From contig NZ_BAAALT010000022.1 of NCBI RefSeq assembly GCF_039528515.1, positions 1-64,000 of the forward strand: 64,000 nucleotides of DNA, in the 5' to 3' direction. Position numbers and translations under genes: made by a program. Shown here piece by piece: positions 36,937 to 45,427 of this stretch. The notes under the pieces were generated by a model. The model ran no database searches. It was given only the letters and a program-made list of their open reading frames with translations, and was not told where the DNA came from. The DNA comes from Luedemannella flava. Lineage in GTDB: Bacteria; Actinomycetota; Actinomycetes; Mycobacteriales; Micromonosporaceae. How positions within the stretch are numbered: position 1 is the stretch's first letter; each line of letters opens with the position of its first letter.

Positions 36937-38454
36937 TCACGGGCTGGTGCAGGTGAGCGATGGCGTCGATGGCGATCCACTGCCGAGGAACCCGAAAGAC
37001 GTCGATGCGTTCGCGTTGACGGTGCCGTTCCAGCTGAGGTTCTTCACAGTCACTGCGGAACCGTTGGTGGTCAGCGTTCCGTTCCAGAGCTGGCTGATCG
37101 TCTGCCCGCCGGCCAGGGTCCAGCGCACCGTCCAGCCGCCGATCGTCGAGGTGCCGGCGCGTACGGTCACTTCACCCTGGAAACCGCCTGGCCAGGAGCC
37201 GATCGTCGCGTACGTTGCGGTGCAGGCACCGGCCGACATGCTCGTCGGCGCCTGGGTGGTCACCGCGGTCGTGGTGGAGGGCGGCCGGCTTGTGACGGCC
37301 GATGTCGTGGCCGGCGGCCGGGTGGTCGCGGCGGCTGTGGTGACCGGGCGGGTGGTTGTCACTGGGGCTCGCGTTGTGGCCGCCGGTCCGGTGGTGGCTG
37401 TTCCCTCGTACTGGGCGGCGACCTGGGCGAGGTCGGTTCCCGTTCCCTTCATGTAGGTCTGGTTGACCCAGGTGGTGAAGGCGGTCTTGGTGGCTGCCGA
37501 GGAGGTGCCCGACCAGAGCTCTTCCTTGTCCTGGTCGAAATACGAGATCAGTTTCAGGTCGGGGTAGCGACCCGACTGCAGGGCGGTGGACATGTCGTTG
37601 ATCCACTGCGCCTTGTTGCCGCCGTCCTCGCTGGAGGCGATCTCGCCGATCATCACCGGGCGCTTGGGGGCGACGGCACGTGCCTTCGCGTACGCGCTGG
37701 CGTACAGGGACTCGAAGCCGGTCCAGTAGTTACCGGCCGGATCCCAGGACGGACCGAGACCCCAGTTGTACCCGTCGATGCCGACCCAGTCGACGTACGC
37801 ATCACCGGGATAGGACCGCGCGGGTTCGTTGTAGGAGGCATCGGGGGTAGAACTGGCGTTGAAACACCACACCCACTGCACGTTGGTGCCCCCGGCCGCG
37901 ACGACGAGGTCGTGCACCCGTCGGTAGGCGCTGACGTACAGGGCCGGGTTGCTGCCATTGTTGACGATGCCCCACGGGTACCAGTTGCCGTTGAACTCGT
38001 GCCCCCAGCGCACCATGATCGGTGCGCCGACCGAGGCGAACTCCGCGCCACGTGCCTTGATGTAGGTGTCCCACTTGCCGTCGATGATGTCCTGCAGGTG
38101 GATCTGGTTGGCGTCGGTCGCGCTGAGCGCCGTGTTCCAGGGCTCCCAGGTGAAGTGCGTCATGATGCCCTGACTCCACAGCGCCTTGGCCTCCGACACG
38201 TTGAAGGCGTTGCCGGTGGCCCAGGCATCGAACCAGAAGACGCTCGCCGGGGTCACCCCGTACCGGCTGGCCGTGCCCGACGCGATGGCGGTGGGGTTCG
38301 TCTCGCGGAACACCCCGAGGTACTTCGTTGACGCGTCCGCGGCGGTGGCCGCGGTCGGCGCGGTCAGCATCGCGCACACCAGGGCGGCAGCCAGCGCGCC
38401 GGCGGCCGGGATGACCACCGTGCGTCGCCGTAAGCGGGTCAGGTGGAGTTTCAC
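36937..38454 (-). CDS. Secreted GH26 beta-mannanase with C-terminal CBM2
   Basis: 505 aa. A signal peptide (VVIPAAGALAAALVCAMLTAPTAATA) leads into a GH26 (beta/alpha)8 domain with acid/base E153 (RWGHEFNGNWYPW) and nucleophile E271 (PVMIGEIASSED). A TTRPP-type linker and a CBM2 (ACTATYATIGSWPGGFQGEV...TVNANASTSFGFLG) complete it. GH26 enzymes mostly cut beta-1,4-mannan; some act on mixed-linkage glucan or xylan. The CBM2 should bind cellulose and keep the enzyme on plant cell walls. The GTG start at 38454 has GAGGA six bases upstream. It is divergent from a LacI regulator across a 225-bp gap. With the GH134 and second GH26 genes it forms a mannan-degradation locus. Confidence 0.9.
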   Translation of the reverse strand: MKLHLTRLRRRTVVIPAAGALAAALVCAMLTAPTAATAADASTKYLGVFRETNPTAIASGTASRYGVTPASVFWFDAWATGNAFNVSEAKALWSQGIMTHFTWEPWNTALSATDANQIHLQDIIDGKWDTYIKARGAEFASVGAPIMVRWGHEFNGNWYPWGIVNNGSNPALYVSAYRRVHDLVVAAGGTNVQWVWCFNASSTPDASYNEPARSYPGDAYVDWVGIDGYNWGLGPSWDPAGNYWTGFESLYASAYAKARAVAPKRPVMIGEIASSEDGGNKAQWINDMSTALQSGRYPDLKLISYFDQDKEELWSGTSSAATKTAFTTWVNQTYMKGTGTDLAQVAAQYEGTATTGPAATTRAPVTTTRPVTTAAATTRPPATTSAVTSRPPSTTTAVTTQAPTSMSAGACTATYATIGSWPGGFQGEVTVRAGTSTIGGWTVRWTLAGGQTISQLWNGTLTTNGSAVTVKNLSWNGTVNANASTSFGFLGSGSPSTPSLTCTSP

Positions 38455-38586
38455 GTTGTCCTCTTTCTCGGCGGGTGATCGGGATCGGTGAATGTCGCAG
38501 GCCCGATCCTGGGCCCCGGCGGTTGCCAGCGGTATCACATCCGAGGTGTCAATAAGATTTCTGCAGTTCATAGGGCTGTGCTCTAC

Positions 38587-38604
38587 GAACGTTTCTGAAA
38601 TTTC
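38587..38604. promoter_or_regulatory. Candidate LacI operator in the GH26-lacI divergent gap
   Basis: GAACGTTTC (38587-38595, centred on AACGTT) is directly followed by the palindrome GAAATTTC (38597-38604). The site lies between the divergent GH26 and lacI starts, where a shared operator is expected. The fit to a known consensus is loose. Confidence 0.3.
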
Positions 38605-38667
38605 CGCGAACCATTCGGCACCCAGGACCAAGATCGATCGCTGGGTGGGCGGAGGGCTGTTCTCGCG

Positions 38668-38673
38668 TACGAT
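38668..38673 (+). promoter_or_regulatory. Probable -10 element of a leaderless lacI transcript
   Basis: TACGAT ends seven bases before the GTG at 38680, the spacing of a -10 hexamer to a transcription start at the first codon. No ribosome-binding sequence precedes this GTG, which supports leaderless expression. Confidence 0.45.
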
Positions 38674-38679
38674 GCGTGC

Positions 38680-39732
38680 GTGAGCGCGACCAGCCCCGAC
38701 GCCCCCGCGAGCCGGCGACCGCGACGGGAGATGACCGTGGCGCACATCGCCCGGCTCGCCGGCGTCTCGGCGCCGACGGTCTCGAAGGTCATCAACGGGC
38801 ATACCGGCGTCGCTCTCGACACCCGCCAACGCATCGAGGACATCATCCGCGAGCACGGCTACCAGCGCGCCGACTCCGGGCCGGTCAGTGTGCCGATCGT
38901 GGAGATCCTCTTCCAGGCCCTCGACAGCCTGTGGGCTTTGGAGATCATCCGCGGCGTGGAGCAGGCTATCCGCGATCGTGGCCTCGCGGTCGCACTCACC
39001 GAGATGCAGGGCCGCCAGACTCCCGGCCGCGCGTGGACCGAGCAGCTGCTCACCCGTCGGCCCCTGGGTGTCATCGCCGTCTCCGCTGACCTGACCACGC
39101 GCCAGCACGCTCAACTGCGCGCCCGCGGCATTCCGCTCGTCGCGCTGGACCCCACCGGCGAGCCGGCTCACGCGATTCCGTCGGTCGGTGCCACGAACTG
39201 GAACGGCGGACTGCTGGCCGCCCGCCACCTGCTCGACCTCGGCCACCGCCGCATCGCCATGATCAACGGACCGGACAGCTACCTGTGTTGCCGGGCTCGC
39301 TTCGACGGCTACCGGGCCGCGTTGGAGACCGCCGGTGTGGATGTCGATCCCAGCCTGGTCGCGACAGCGCCGCTGTACGTCGACGGCGGCATCGCGGCGG
39401 CGCGTCGCCTCCTTGACCGGCCCGATCGGCCGACCGCCATCTTCACCGGCAACGACCTGCAGGCCCTGGGCGTCTATGAGGCCGCCCGCCAACTCGGCCT
39501 ACGCATCCCGGAGGACCTCAGCGTCGTGGGCTTTGACGACCTGCCGTTCGTCCGCTGGTCGACGCCGGCATTGACCACCGTGCGCCAGCCGCTGGCGGAG
39601 ATGGGCGCCGCCGCCGCGACCACCCTGCTCCGCGTCACCGCCGGCGAGGCCCTCGAGCACGACCGCGTCGAACTGCCCACCAACCTCGTCGTCCGCCACA
39701 GCACAGCCCCGCCCCCGACTGACACCCGGTAG
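38680..39732 (+). CDS. LacI-family regulator, probable mannan-locus repressor
   Basis: 350 aa. The HTH is MTVAHIARLAGVSAPTVSKVINGHTGVALDTRQRIEDIIREHGYQ. The effector domain follows and ends with IPEDLSVVGFDDLPFVRWSTPALTTVRQPLAEMG. It closely resembles the orphan regulator at 20512 in HTH and core. It is divergent from GH26 and convergent with GH134, so repression of the mannanase genes relieved by a manno-oligosaccharide is a reasonable inference. The GTG at 38680 appears leaderless; an internal ATG at 38731 is the alternative but would leave almost no residues before the HTH. Confidence 0.88.
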   Translation: MSATSPDAPASRRPRREMTVAHIARLAGVSAPTVSKVINGHTGVALDTRQRIEDIIREHGYQRADSGPVSVPIVEILFQALDSLWALEIIRGVEQAIRDRGLAVALTEMQGRQTPGRAWTEQLLTRRPLGVIAVSADLTTRQHAQLRARGIPLVALDPTGEPAHAIPSVGATNWNGGLLAARHLLDLGHRRIAMINGPDSYLCCRARFDGYRAALETAGVDVDPSLVATAPLYVDGGIAAARRLLDRPDRPTAIFTGNDLQALGVYEAARQLGLRIPEDLSVVGFDDLPFVRWSTPALTTVRQPLAEMGAAAATTLLRVTAGEALEHDRVELPTNLVVRHSTAPPPTDTR

Positions 39733-39750
39733 CGCGACCCTGCCCGGTTC

Positions 39751-39783
39751 GCCCGCGGCCGGCTTGCTCAGCCAGCCGCGGGC
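39751..39783. terminator. Bidirectional terminator between lacI and the GH134 gene
   Basis: GCCCGCGGC (39751-39759) pairs with GCCGCGGGC (39775-39783), with a further GGCT/AGCC pairing inside. It lies in the 59-bp gap between the two convergent genes. Confidence 0.65.
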
Positions 39784-39791
39784 ACCCACGG

Positions 39792-40676
39792 TCAGATCGC
39801 GGGCACACTCACCCAGAACCGAATGTCGTTGCTCAGGTTGGCTGAACTCCTGTTGAGCTGGTCGCGGATCCAGTACACGGCGGTGCGGTAGTTGTTGATG
39901 TCGGTCGTGTTCGGGTTGCCCAGGCCGGAGGAGCCGTTGCGGTGCCCGGCGAACCAGGTGTTGGTGCCGTAGTAGCTCTGGCTCTGGTGCAGGCACGAGA
40001 CGTCGGCCGACAGGTTGCTGTTGAGCGCCGCTCCGTTGTTGTACTGGCTGGCGCTCTGTCCCCGGAACTGACTGCACGCGGTGCGAATCATGAGCCAGTT
40101 CTGCTTGAAGATCCCGAAGTTGGCGGCGTCCCCGGACTTGTTGTCCCCGTAGGCGTAGTTGGCCCGCATGGTGTCGGTCTCCAGCATCGCCACCGCGAGA
40201 TCGAGCACGTTCCCGCCCGCGTTGCGGACCTGAGTCTTGCGGTTGCCCAGGCCGCTGACCGTGTACGAGCCGCACGACATTCCGCTCGGGCATGCCGAGG
40301 TGCTGCCGCCGCCGGAGCCGCCCGAGCCACCCGGATCAGCCCTGCCGCCGCGTACGACGCAGGACCTGTTGTTCTCCCAGCCCCAACCGTCACCATCCGG
40401 GTCACTCGCCGACCCGTTCACGCAGTACGGGTAACCGTTCGACGCGGTACCGCCCGAACCGCCGCTCGACGCGCCCGGGTCGGCCCTACCGCCCCGCACG
40501 ACGCAGGACGCGTTGTTCTCCCAGCCCCAACCGTCACCATCCGGGTCACTCGCCGACCCGTTGGCGCAGTACGGGTAGCCGTTGGACGCGTTTTCCGCGT
40601 GCGCGGTGTACGCGACCATCGTCGTAGCCGCCGCAGCGACCGCTGCCACCGCGAGCAGCACGATCCGACGCACCAT
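39792..40676 (-). CDS. Secreted GH134 beta-1,4-mannanase with two CBM10-like modules
   Basis: 294 aa. A signal peptide (VLLAVAAVAAAATTMVAYTAHA) is followed by two near-identical CBM10-like modules (about 31-62 and 79-110), each NGYPYC(A/V)NGSASDPDGDGWGWENN.SCVV, joined by Gly/Ser linkers. The catalytic domain (about 128-294) matches GH134, a lysozyme-fold inverting mannanase family: SGLGNRKTQVRNAGGNVLDLAVAMLETDTM...ANFGIFKQNW. E166 and D178 have the 12-residue spacing of the E45/D57 catalytic pair reported for Streptomyces SsGH134. The ATG at 40676 has GAGGAG seven bases upstream. It probably acts with the two GH26 enzymes on unsubstituted mannan. Confidence 0.85.
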   Translation of the reverse strand: MVRRIVLLAVAAVAAAATTMVAYTAHAENASNGYPYCANGSASDPDGDGWGWENNASCVVRGGRADPGASSGGSGGTASNGYPYCVNGSASDPDGDGWGWENNRSCVVRGGRADPGGSGGSGGGSTSACPSGMSCGSYTVSGLGNRKTQVRNAGGNVLDLAVAMLETDTMRANYAYGDNKSGDAANFGIFKQNWLMIRTACSQFRGQSASQYNNGAALNSNLSADVSCLHQSQSYYGTNTWFAGHRNGSSGLGNPNTTDINNYRTAVYWIRDQLNRSSANLSNDIRFWVSVPAI

Positions 40677-41497
40677 CGCGATCTCCTCACCTCATGGCAT
40701 CGACCAATTCCGATGCGTCGGGCTAGTGTGGGCTACTTAATCGGTTCAGTCAACATTCTCGTAACACCACCGACGCACGAGGCTTACAGTGGCGAGGAAA
40801 GACGCACGGCCCGCCGAACCGGTTTACTCGCTAGGCTGACTCACCGGTCGCGTTGCAACGGTTGACGTGTCGCCTGCGACCGTGGCCACGGAACCGCGGA
40901 GGCGTGAGCGTCGGGGCGCAATTGCATCGTCGCAACGATCGTCCTTGCGTATGCGTCGCGTCGATGACCCGATGCAGTGAGCGACCACGCCGGGTGCTCG
41001 CAGGACTGTATAGCAAGGCCCACCTCGCTAATTGGTGCGCTCAGAGCGACGTATGATCGGCGCCGCCGGGCCCGGACGCCCCCAGGGCCCCACCGAGTAG
41101 AGACCGCGTTCGAAAGGCGATCGGCCGGAATTGAAACTTCCATTGCTCCTCGGTGGCCCGGCATAAGCGGGAAGCACCCGACCAACCACGTGTCGGTCGG
41201 AGCCGGTCATTCGCACCGAGCCCGTGCGGCCACCTTATGACCTGCTCTTTTACTGCCAGACACCGTGGTGACGCGAGGTTCAGCCGCGAGCGACCGTGAC
41301 GGGTTGATCGAATTGCGACGCTGCAACCGCCTGTTGCGAGCGTCGAATCGGCGTGCTTAACATTTCGGCGGGAGTCGATGTTTCGAAGATCGTTTTTGGG
41401 TTCCCATTCCTGTGCCGGCTGCGGGCATCGCCATGTCCGTCTGGCATGCGAGCCAGGTACGGGCTTGCCTGACTCCGCCACTTTGTATGGAGTTCAC
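40677..41497. promoter_or_regulatory. 821-bp divergent gap between the GH134 and GH26 genes
   Basis: It holds an imperfect 16-bp palindrome at 40735-40750 (ACTTAATCGGTTCAGT, central CG, six of eight pairs), a candidate LacI operator for GH134. The middle (about 40850-41350) is less GC-rich than its surroundings. It contains only short overlapping frames with no recognisable protein, ribosome site or RNA gene. This long gap may be a remnant of an inserted or lost gene. Confidence 0.4.
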
Positions 41498-42922
41498 ATG
41501 CGAACAGCAAGACGTAGAGCGGTCGTCCTTGTGACGGCGACCGCGACGCTGGTGACCGCCGGTGTGGTGACGGCGGTGAATGCGCGGGCGGCAACCGGGT
41601 GCCGGGTCCAGTACACCGTCACCAACCAGTGGCAGGGCGGCTTCGGCGCCAACGTGAACCTGACCAACCTGGGCGACCCGGTGACCAGCTGGCGAGTCAC
41701 GTGGACCTTCGGGGCCGGGCAGACGGTCACCCAACTGTGGAACGGCAGCGTGTCACAGTCCGGCTCGGCGGTGGCCGTGACCAACGTCAGCTACAACGGC
41801 ACACTGGCCGCCAACGCCACCACCGCGTTCGGGTTCAACGGCGCGTGGAACGGATCCAACCCTGTTCCGACCAGCTTCGCCATGAATGGCACCACCTGCA
41901 CCGGCACCACCACAGGCGGCAGCACCTCGGCGGCACCGACCAGTCGCCCGCCGGCCACCACGACAACTCCGGCCACGAGCCGACCTCCCGCCACCACGGC
42001 CGGTCCGGGTTCCAGTTGCGGGGTGAACCCGGTCGACCCGGACGCGACCGCGTCAGCGAAGCGGTTGCTGTGCTACCTCTACAGCCAGTACGGCAACCAC
42101 ATCCTGTCCGGTCAGCAGGAGTCGGTCTGGATGGGCAGTCCGGACTACGAGATGAACATCATCCGCAGCGCCAGTGGCAAACTCCCCGCGATCCGAGGAT
42201 CTGACCAAGGGGACTCGAAGGACTGGGGTTCACGCGGTTTGGCCTGGTGGAACGCTGGCGGCATCCCGATGGTCGGCTATCACATGGGCGCGACGAACCA
42301 GGGCACGGACGGCTACTCCGGCTCGCGGATGCGCGGCAACATCACCGCCGCACTCACCGCCGGTACCGCCGACAACGGCCGGCTCAACACCCGGCTGAAC
42401 GAGTGGATCGGCCAGTTGAAGATCATCCAGAACGGCGGCGGCGCGGTCCTGTTCCGTCCGTGGCACGAGGCGTCGGGCACCTGGTTCTGGTGGAGCATGG
42501 AGGGCGCCGCCCTGTACAACCGGCTCTGGATCTACACCTATAACTACATGCGGGCGCAAGGCGTGCACAACCTGGTCTACCTGCACCCGTTCAACGGCTC
42601 CCCGAACTCCGCATGGTACCCGGGCAGGCAGTATGTCGACATCGGCGGCGCCGACACCTACGCCGGCGATCACGGCCCCCTGACGTCGATGTACAACGCC
42701 TGCCGAAACGTCTACGGCACCAGCATGCCGATCGCGCTGCATGAGAACGGGCGCATCCCCGACCCGGCCCAGCTGCAGTCGGCCGGCTCCCGGTGGGTGC
42801 TGTTCAACACCTGGCACACCACGTTCATCAGCGACACCAGCATCAACCCGACGTCGTTCGTCAACACCGTCTACAACAGCTCCTACGTCGTCACCCGCGA
42901 TGAGGTGCCCAACCTGCGCTGA
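41498..42922 (+). CDS. Secreted GH26 beta-mannanase with N-terminal CBM2
   Basis: 474 aa. A signal peptide ends near ARAA. A CBM2 (TGCRVQYTVTNQWQGGFGANV, about 33-140) is followed by a TSRPPATTT linker and a GH26 domain with NHILSGQQES, the acid/base E324 (FRPWHEASGTWFWW) and nucleophile E416 (MPIALHENGRIPDP). This is the classic mannanase pattern, unlike the other GH26, which is shorter and has the CBM2 at its C-terminus. The two are therefore not recent duplicates and may differ in substrate or product. The ATG at 41498 has GGAG six bases upstream. A LacI gene follows on the same strand after a terminator. Confidence 0.9.
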   Translation: MRTARRRAVVLVTATATLVTAGVVTAVNARAATGCRVQYTVTNQWQGGFGANVNLTNLGDPVTSWRVTWTFGAGQTVTQLWNGSVSQSGSAVAVTNVSYNGTLAANATTAFGFNGAWNGSNPVPTSFAMNGTTCTGTTTGGSTSAAPTSRPPATTTTPATSRPPATTAGPGSSCGVNPVDPDATASAKRLLCYLYSQYGNHILSGQQESVWMGSPDYEMNIIRSASGKLPAIRGSDQGDSKDWGSRGLAWWNAGGIPMVGYHMGATNQGTDGYSGSRMRGNITAALTAGTADNGRLNTRLNEWIGQLKIIQNGGGAVLFRPWHEASGTWFWWSMEGAALYNRLWIYTYNYMRAQGVHNLVYLHPFNGSPNSAWYPGRQYVDIGGADTYAGDHGPLTSMYNACRNVYGTSMPIALHENGRIPDPAQLQSAGSRWVLFNTWHTTFISDTSINPTSFVNTVYNSSYVVTRDEVPNLR

Positions 42923-42927
42923 GTGCC

Positions 42928-42962
42928 GCGTCGGTGGGCGCGGTCCCCGCGGCCACCGACGC
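42928..42962. terminator. Hairpin terminator of the second GH26 gene
   Basis: GCGTCGGTGG (42928-42937) pairs with CCACCGACGC (42953-42962), six bases past the stop codon. Confidence 0.7.
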
Positions 42963-43138
42963 CACGGTGATCCGACGAGCTGAAGGACTTCCTGTGGCCC
43001 TCCCACACAACGGACGCGCGCACGGCTTTACCAGCGGAAGCGGCCACGCAGTCGATCGAGCAAAATTCGCCCGAAAACCTGCGATAGACTTCGGCGCCTG
43101 CCCGCCCTGCCACACTGATCCCGGCACAGGAGGTGTCT

Positions 43139-44182
43139 GTGGCCGTCGACGCGCCGCGACCCATCCGGCGTGCCGGCATCCGGCAGGTGGCCGACCTGGC
43201 GGGGGTGTCCGAGTCCACCGTGAGCAACGTCCTCAACAATCCGCACATCGTCGCACCAGCAACCCGCGAGCGCGTCGAACGCGCGATGAACGACGTCGGA
43301 TTCGTCCGCAACCGGGCCGCCCGCCAGCTGCGGGGAGCGCCCAGCTCCGTGATCGGCTGCGTGCTCCTCGACACCGCCAACACCTTCTTCGCCGAGGTGG
43401 CCCGCGGCATCGAGGACCGTCTCGCCGAGGCCGACTGCATGCACCTGCTGTGCAGCTCCGACGTGCAGCCCGAACGCGAACGCCGCTACCTGCATATGCT
43501 CGAGGAACACGGCGTGCGGGGCATCATCGTCAACCCCGTCCGCCAGGACCTCACCCCGCTCATCGAGTTGAGCCGACGCGGCGTCCCGGTGGTCCTTCTG
43601 GATCACCCGCCCGACGGCGCACCCCTGTGCGCGGTAACCGTGGACAACGCACTCGGCGGGCAACGCGCCGCCGAGCACCTGCTCGCCCTCGGCCACACAC
43701 GTATCGCCTTCCTGCGAACCGCGGAGGCAGTCAACGCCACCGTCCAACGCCAGGCCGGCGCACGGCACGCATGCCTCACCGCCGGTCTCGACCCCGACGG
43801 CGCCCTGATCGACCTACCCGTGAGCCGACCTACGTCCAGTGGCGCCACCGAAGCCGCCGTAACCCAGCTACTCCACCAAGACCCGCGGCCCACCGCCATC
43901 ATCTGCTTCAACGACGTCGCCGCCGTCCGCGTGCTGCGCGGCCTACGCCGCGCCGGCATCCGCGTGCCTGAGGACATGTCCGTCGTCGGCTACGACGACG
44001 TCGACTTCGCGTCAGAACTGTCACCCGCGCTCACCACCGTGCGCCAGCCCCGCCACGAACTCGGCCGCGCCGCCGTCGACCTGCTCCTCGCCGAACACGA
44101 CCACGGCCACACCCACCGCGAACTGGTCTTCCGACCGGACCTGATCCTGCGGCAGTCCACCGCACCGCCGCGACCGGCCTAA
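43139..44182 (+). CDS. LacI-family regulator downstream of the GH26 gene
   Basis: About 347 aa. The HTH is RQVADLAGVSESTVSNVLNNPHIVAPATRERVERAMNDVGFVRN, and the effector domain ends in VPEDMSVVGYDDVDFASELSPALTTVRQPRHELGRAA. The recognition helix (ESTVSNVLN) differs from the other two LacI proteins, so it should have its own operator. The GTG at 43139 sits five bases after GGAGG; a GTG at 43133 overlaps that site and is less likely. It follows the CBM2-GH26 gene on the same strand behind a terminator, so it may sense mannan products or a related sugar. It is convergent with the SUKH-like gene. Confidence 0.86.
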   Translation: MAVDAPRPIRRAGIRQVADLAGVSESTVSNVLNNPHIVAPATRERVERAMNDVGFVRNRAARQLRGAPSSVIGCVLLDTANTFFAEVARGIEDRLAEADCMHLLCSSDVQPERERRYLHMLEEHGVRGIIVNPVRQDLTPLIELSRRGVPVVLLDHPPDGAPLCAVTVDNALGGQRAAEHLLALGHTRIAFLRTAEAVNATVQRQAGARHACLTAGLDPDGALIDLPVSRPTSSGATEAAVTQLLHQDPRPTAIICFNDVAAVRVLRGLRRAGIRVPEDMSVVGYDDVDFASELSPALTTVRQPRHELGRAAVDLLLAEHDHGHTHRELVFRPDLILRQSTAPPRPA

Positions 44183-44253
44183 ACCGCCTTCTCTCGCGTA
44201 GGGAAGTCGCGAAGCTCTCCTTATGGGCTATCGCGACATGAGCTACCAGGCGC

Positions 44254-44781
44254 TTACACCATGTCCATCTCCTCGACGTAGCCCGTCCACCAGGCTGTCG
44301 GCCCAAGGGCGAGCTCGTCAATCGACCGCAGATGCGCCCTTACCCGGTCTCGCTCAGAGACGATCAGATCCTCATCACCGTCTTCAAGCACCCGGAAGTA
44401 GGTCTCCATGGACTGGAGATAGTCCAGGAACGTCGTGACGTCGCGGTTGACATAGAAGCCGACCGGACCCGAGTCCTCACCATTCGTGAAGGGGCAGACG
44501 ACGCGTTCGGTCGCCAGCTCAATGCAGATGTCACACTGCCCGTGGGCACCCACTCCCAGGCGGAGATACCGCGACCCCGTTGAGGACTCGAGCAGCATGG
44601 GCTCGCGGGCACCGAACATCACGCCACCGCCCATCTCCCTGGGCATCCCGATCTGCCGCAGGGTCGCGTTCGTCCCGGGTGACAGCATCAGACCCGCGAG
44701 CACGCCTGGAGCTGGAAACAGTAGTTCCGCATCGGCCCACAGAGCCCGCACTGCGGCGTAAAGCTCGGTCAACTGACCCAT
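44254..44781 (-). CDS. SUKH-4-like immunity protein (orphan)
   Basis: About 175 aa if it starts at the ATG at 44781 (GAGG six bases upstream); the open frame runs on into decayed sequence. The pattern GTNATLRQIGMPREMGGGVMFG...YLRLGVGAHGQCDICIELATERVVC...GPVGFYVNRDVTTFLDYLQSMETYF resembles SUKH-family (SMI1/KNR4-like) proteins, especially SUKH-4, which neutralise secreted nuclease or other toxins in polymorphic-toxin systems. No toxin gene adjoins it, so it is either an orphan immunity gene guarding against kin toxins or a remnant of a lost pair. It lies just inside the right direct repeat of the mannan locus. Confidence 0.6.
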   Translation of the reverse strand: MGQLTELYAAVRALWADAELLFPAPGVLAGLMLSPGTNATLRQIGMPREMGGGVMFGAREPMLLESSTGSRYLRLGVGAHGQCDICIELATERVVCPFTNGEDSGPVGFYVNRDVTTFLDYLQSMETYFRVLEDGDEDLIVSERDRVRAHLRSIDELALGPTAWWTGYVEEMDMV

Positions 44782-44933
44782 CACAAACCTCAGATACTCT
44801 CCCCGGACCTGTTTACCTCGCCCCCGTGACTCCGCGTCACCGTACTCGAAGGAGTACGTGACCTTCGCGTGCTGATTGCCGACCGCGTCAGAGCCTGTCT
44901 CACATGACGTCGGCCTGTCGATCTTGGAGCTAG

Positions 44934-45149
44934 GGCCTGTGTCGAAGTACCCGACTCCGAGGTCACGGGCCCCAGTGGTCAACATCATCGTTTCGTGTAC
45001 CAGGGTGTAGCCCAGCTCCACTCCGGGACACGAATCGCGATCAACGAGCGCGCACCCTGCACTTTCGCCCACCAAACGCCGATCAAGAGCCAGGTACAGC
45101 GCCTCCCGACCAGCCAACCACGGGCACTGCCACCTCGACTTCGAGACAG
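44934..45149. repeat. Right copy of the direct repeat bracketing the mannan locus
   Basis: Same orientation as 36742-36913. The best-matching part is 45039-45149 against 36804-36913 (from GATCAACGAGCG to TTCGAGACAG). The first part also matches (GTACCCGACTCCG in both). This copy is longer by about 40 bp (44998-45038). Confidence 0.7.
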
Positions 45150-45368
45150 CCCGCGATTAGCTCCAAGATCGGTTGTGAGTGTGGATTGTGGATCGCGGTG
45201 GTCACCCCCCGCGACGGATCTCGTCCACGGTCCAGCTACCGCGGCCGCCAGCTGAGCGAACCTGGCCAGGTGGCCTGCCGCGGCAAACTCCGTGGTGCAC
45301 AAAAAGTGCGACACAGGTTCCGCATTCGTTCAGCGACGCGAGGCGGCCACATGACGGTCCCGTGCCGA

Positions 45369-45415
45369 GGGGTTTCGGGGATGGTTCACAACCAGATAGA
45401 TGAAAGCGAACCCTG
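45369..45415. repeat. Degenerate copy of the tRNA-adjacent flank
   Basis: It matches 50076-50125 on the same strand with small gaps: both show GGTTC.(C/A)AACCAGAT.GAT.AAAGCGAA. Together with the 35-bp tRNA-end duplication it suggests two successive integrations at one site. Confidence 0.5.
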
Positions 45416-45427
45416 GAGGACACGCGC

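Larger units (their letters stand above)
44782..45427. other. Decayed accessory sequence between the SUKH gene and the integrase fragment
   Basis: No intact gene is seen. The stretch holds the right copy of the direct repeat (44934-45149) and, near 45369-45415, a degenerate copy of the sequence found at 50076-50125 beside the tRNA gene. Frames are open because of high GC, but none matches a family I know. Confidence 0.5.
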
